This document shows positions 60,444 through 64,000 of a DNA stretch of 64,000 nucleotides, one piece after another (position 1 is the stretch's first letter; every line of letters starts with the position of its first letter). The DNA is from Pterois miles (taxonomy: Eukaryota; Chordata; Actinopteri; Perciformes; Scorpaenidae), in NCBI GenBank assembly GCA_947000775.1, contig CAMQGK010000567.1, positions 14,672,501 through 14,736,500 of the forward strand, written 5' to 3'. The notes beneath the pieces were generated by a model. That model saw nothing but the letters and a program-made list of their open reading frames with translations, was not told the DNA's origin and did no database searches. Both the position numbers and the translations under genes were made by a program.

Positions 60444-62639
60444 AATTTTCATGCAAAATAGGTCCACCCAAACAGCAGACAAAACATTAAACATTTCAAA
60501 AGTTGCCCAATTCCACAGGAAAACTGCAGACCTGGCAACACTGCTCTGCTACAGTTGGCTCATCAGATCTTTTTTTTTTTTTTTTGCTGAAAACATCTGC
60601 CCGATGCTGCTGGGGATGAGAACTGTGAGGCTGAGTCAAATCAGTAAAGTTGTCGGTTATAAAACCAAAACAAAAAGCTAAAATATGCTATGCACTCAGT
60701 AGAGCAGAGGGGAAAACCACATGGTTCTACAACCTCTCGTAGTGCAGTTTTGTACTTTGAGGTGAGAGCTGAGGGTCAAAACACAAAGACATGGTGAGCA
60801 GCTTGTTAACAAGCATTCTGATAAAACTAGCATTACATCTCTGGTGGTTTCATGCAGTATATTGGCACCATTTATGAGCATTAGTGGGTTTGATGGTGTA
60901 AAAGTGCAATTACATTTCACTAATTATAATTTCAAGCCCAGGTAGCATCTGTGGAGATCTGCTGGTTTTGCCAAATAAGCTGCAACTGTGATTCCTGCAG
61001 TAAGAGAGTAGTTACTGTACAGGAGTCTACAGCTTCCCACACATCAGAACAGAAGTTGAGAAACAATGGATGGCAGCGCAGCGCCAGAGACTTCCCATGG
61101 TGCAATAAAACCACATGAGCAGAACTGAACACTGACAATAAAAAATACAATCGATGGGAGTGCTTCACGTTTCCTCTCCCATTGACAGATTATTTCATGG
61201 ATCACAGCAAACAAAACTGGGGCTCATTCAGCAGAGGGAGTGTCTCAGCTCCCATTCTCCAACATGGTCTTTTGATTACTTTAAAGCTGAGGCTGTTTAA
61301 GCCTTTTGTGTCCAGAGTAGAATAAGACAGACAGCGAGGGCATGGGAAGGTTCCAGTCTGACATACTGCAGATGCCAAAAAAGAGACAGGCAGACGGGGA
61401 GATTCACATAATCTAAGTCATTATCAGACGTAAATGAACAGAAAGTGCAACCATCTCAAACGAACAAAGTGATTTCACAGATCACTGATGCCCTTTTCTG
61501 GAGATGGCAAATTAATGGCTGCACTATATAGTATTTTCCTGTGCTGTGCAAGTCCTCCTGAGTGCAATAACACTGAGTGTAAGGGCTTGCCATCAAAGAG
61601 GTGAAATCGTTTTCCGCCCTGGACACAGAGCAGAGTGAATGGGGGGAATTGATAATGGGATTCGCTTAATTGTAAATTAACAGAATCTTGTTAATAGGAT
61701 TCTGTTAATTTAAGATTTACTGTATTTCCTTATTGATTAATTTACTCTTTCTGCAGCGTGTGTAAAATGATAGAGGATAATCACCAGCAACCTTAAATTA
61801 CTAAGAACTGAATGTGTAGCATGTCATTAATCAAAATGACGATCATGAATAGGGATGCAGATTTACTTTATGCTCATAGTCGTTGCCAGCAGCAGTCTGC
61901 AAAAATCTAGTTAATCCAAATTGATATTGATGCAGTGGTGTGAATGTAATATACCACTGCATTGATGTAATTTATGTTTAGGCATATTTCATGAAAGGAA
62001 TGCAGGTGCGTTTAGTTATGTCTCTGTTACAAAATGACAAAAGGTTTGGAGGGCACTCTTTAAATAACATATATTGGATTTGTTTGGATCAGTTTGTTCT
62101 GTCAATGCACAACAGTAAATTCTGAAAGCACCCCTGCAGGATGTTATTGAACAAGCAATTTGAATCTATAGAAATTCCTGCAGGGAGTGTACTATTTATT
62201 ATCCTCTGGAAGCTGACTCTGTGTCGATACAGTCAGTGTGTTTACAGTACATTCTGTAAAATTTAAATGCTGTTTGTCCCAACCCACCCTCCAGACTCTG
62301 TTCCTATTCAGCGCTGCCAAACTGCCACAGTGAATCATGCTTTGTTTTTATTTGTCCATTCTGGCACAGAATCTGGAGGTGTTGGTGGTGGAGGTGGGGG
62401 CAACAGGTAACCGAATGAGAGACAAGCAGAGAAGAAATATGTGGAGCAGCACTGCCTCAGAAAATACCTGCTTCTGAGCTTGGACCTGCAGGGTCAGACT
62501 GTGGCTGTATTGAACAAATAAACTGTACCCTTTCAGTCTCACGGCAGTTTGTGAAATAGTCACAAAATTGAATGTGTTTGATTTGTGAACGTAGACACAA
62601 ATTTCGCCATTTTTCATGATGCTCAGCACGACTTTCAAC
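60444..62639. other. Non-coding stretch
   Basis: Poly-T at about 60,571-60,586. The interval 61,600-61,850 is rich in TAATTA-type words and contains a perfect inverted repeat. At 62,370-62,406 a 37-nt block between TTTGTCCATTCTGGCACAG and ACAG/GTAACC could encode SGGVGGGGGGN, an exon-like piece without a partner. Confidence 0.4.
61673..61712. repeat. Perfect 15-bp inverted repeat
   Basis: TAAATTAACAGAATC (61,673-61,687) and its exact reverse complement GATTCTGTTAATTTA (61,698-61,712) are separated by 10 nt. The arms contain GTTAAT half-sites of the kind bound by HNF1-type homeodomain factors. It could form a hairpin or cruciform. Confidence 0.9.
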
Positions 62640-62960
62640 AATGGTTTTCTTACATATGTCCAGAAACACATGACACACATGTCAATTTCTGCTCCAGTCT
62701 TTTCAAAATAAAACTTCTTGGCTAGGTTTAGGAAAAGATCATGGGTTGGAAGTTGCCTTTTAAAGTACGGAAGTTACGCAACAAAGTTACAAGTTACGCA
62801 ACAAGTTACGCAACAAATAAATCCAGGTTGAGATCCAGGTTGAGGTTGGTTTCACACAGGACACAAATAGCGGTCTCCCGGGTGAAAAGCTGATGTATTT
62901 TTGACCCATCTATCCCCACGACCTCCTCCCTATGTGGCGTTCGCTGCTCTCTGCATTTCC
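62640..62960 (+). repeat. Dispersed repeat D1, long copy
   Basis: Runs ACATGACACACATGTCAAT, TTGGCTAGGTTTAGGAAAAG, ATCATGGGTTGGAAG, three GTTACGCAACAA units (about 62,770-62,820), GTCTCCCGGGTGAAAAGC, ACCCATCTATCC, GACCTCCTCCCTATGTGGCG and TTCGCTGCTCTC. It is used here as the reference for D1. Confidence 0.65.
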
Positions 62961-63229
62961 CGATTCATAATTATGTGGATTACATAAAAATTGATTTTAT
63001 GCTGCTCATCCTGACAAAAGGGGAAATTCATTTATGTGCATTAATTTTTGTGACAATTTCACAGACTGATGTGTGACTGGAACAAACCTTTTTTATTTTT
63101 GTTAATGCAACTCTGTTTCCTACAAAATCATGTTCACATACAAGGAAACTGCATTTTCAATTCTTTCGAGAAAAAACATGTTTACTAGTTAACACAAATT
63201 TTCTTTAACACATTAATGCAAATTGCAGT

Positions 63230-63865
63230 TTTTGGTCGTAGCCGGCTCAGTATTTTAGAGTGAAGATACTGGAATCATATGAAACTAGAAAACCGAAGAA
63301 ATCCATCAGTACCAACTATGTCACACTAGCTTGTGAAGGAGGCTAAATAACGCTCTGAATTTGAGCTAAATTTTGGTGAGGAAAAACTGGCATGGCCATT
63401 TTCAAAGGGGTCCCTTGACCTCTGACCTCTAGATATATGAATGAAAATGGGTTCTCTGGGTACCCTCCAGTCTCCCCTTTACAGACATGCCCACTTTATG
63501 ATAATCACATGCAGTTTGTGGCAAGTCATAGTCAAGTCAGCACACTGACACACTGACAGCTGTTGTTGCCTGATGGGCTGCAATTTGCATGTTATGATTT
63601 GAGCATATTTTTTATACTAAATGCAGTACCTGTGAGGGTTTCTGGACAATATTTGTCATTGTTTTGTGTATATACATACATTTGCATAAAGCAGCTTATT
63701 TGTTCACTCCCATGTTGATGAGTATAGAATACTTGACAAATATTCTTTTAAGATACATTTTGAACAAATAAAAAATGTGATTAATTTGCAATTGATCATG
63801 ATAAACTATGGACAATTATGTGATTAATCACAATTAAATATTTTAATCAACTGATAGCCTTAATA
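63230..63865 (+). mobile_element. hAT-like non-autonomous element (D2), 3' end
   Basis: Starts like 58,440 (ATCATATGAAACTAGAAAACC) and continues through CAGCTGTTGTTGCCTGATGG and a GATTAAT/AATTAAT-rich section to TTTTAATCAACTGATAGCCT at about 63,862. The ancestral TIR of this type, TAGGGCTGTCAA..., fits a hAT element, and the end here is a decayed version. The opposite TIR is not seen in this window. Confidence 0.5.
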
Positions 63866-63884
63866 TTTAACATTTCAAACAACA

Positions 63885-64000
63885 GACAAATGTAACAAAA
63901 GTACATGGTTGGGCTTAGTTAAAAAAAAAAAAAAAAACATCATGGTTTGACTGTCACATTATTGAGCTACGGACATTAATCAAGTGAAGACTTTTGGTTT
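63885..64000 (+). repeat. Dispersed repeat D1, cut by window end
   Basis: ACATGGTTGGGCTTAGTTAA, a poly-A expansion and CATCATGGTTTGACTG resemble the D1 core. The copy runs off the window. Confidence 0.4.

Noticed and set aside
62348..62680. 110-codon minus-strand frame
   Set aside because: No splice signals, no domain, and it overlaps the start of a D1 repeat; likely chance.
1..64000. CRISPR arrays, rRNA genes, true tRNA genes, bacterial operons or viral genomes
   Set aside because: None seen: no spaced direct-repeat array, no rRNA-like sequence, and all tRNA-like boxes sit in SINEs; the repeat and splice content is that of a fish nuclear genome.

Overview
The window looks like nuclear DNA of a spiny-rayed (percomorph-type) teleost fish. 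It is AT-rich, contains no operons or densely packed genes, and is full of vertebrate microsatellites and poly-A/T tracts. It also carries remnants of fish transposon families: a Penelope-like retroelement, an L2-clade LINE, a Tc1-like transposon, Harbinger- and hAT-like DNA elements, and several tRNA-derived SINEs. I see no complete gene of a conserved family that I can name. Most of the 64 kb is intergenic or intronic sequence built from old repeats.

Two places look like host coding sequence, both on the minus strand and both found from splice signals and reading phase rather than from long ORFs. (1) At 36,269-36,786 there are three small exons separated by 99- and 82-nt introns. All joins are in phase, the stop codon is followed by a polyadenylation signal, and no known family is recognised. 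(2) At 23,905-25,073 two exons joined by a GTGAGT...CCACAG intron share one open frame. With two less certain upstream exons (25,156-25,271 and 26,993-27,127) they would give a 188-residue protein with one membrane segment and a tyrosine- and proline-containing tail. Weaker exon-like pieces lie at 902-990, 1,711-2,250, 23,557-23,630, 32,622-32,740, 41,793-41,851 and 62,370-62,406.

Layout. 0-11.9 kb: mostly unassigned non-coding DNA with pieces of an abundant dispersed repeat, here called D1. 11.9-23.9 kb: two SINEs, a Harbinger-like element with a degenerate Myb/SANT-like frame and a D1 copy inside it, microsatellites, and the first copy of a hAT-like repeat (D2). 23.9-36.8 kb: the two candidate genes, a 580-bp MITE, and two SINEs with clear target-site duplications. 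37-47.8 kb: dispersed repeats, a 1,354-bp 5'-truncated Penelope-like element inserted in a D1 copy with a 10-bp target-site duplication and a hammerhead-ribozyme core, a Tc1 remnant, and a Harbinger-type MITE. 47.8-57 kb: a diverged 0.6-0.7 kb direct duplication, a SINE and an L2 LINE 3' end. 57-64 kb: two more D2 copies, a SINE tail, a 15-bp perfect inverted repeat and more D1.

The main story is nested insertion history rather than a pathway. D1 copies interrupt a Harbinger element and are themselves interrupted by the Penelope element. Repeat family names rest on recognised sequence patterns, not on a database search.
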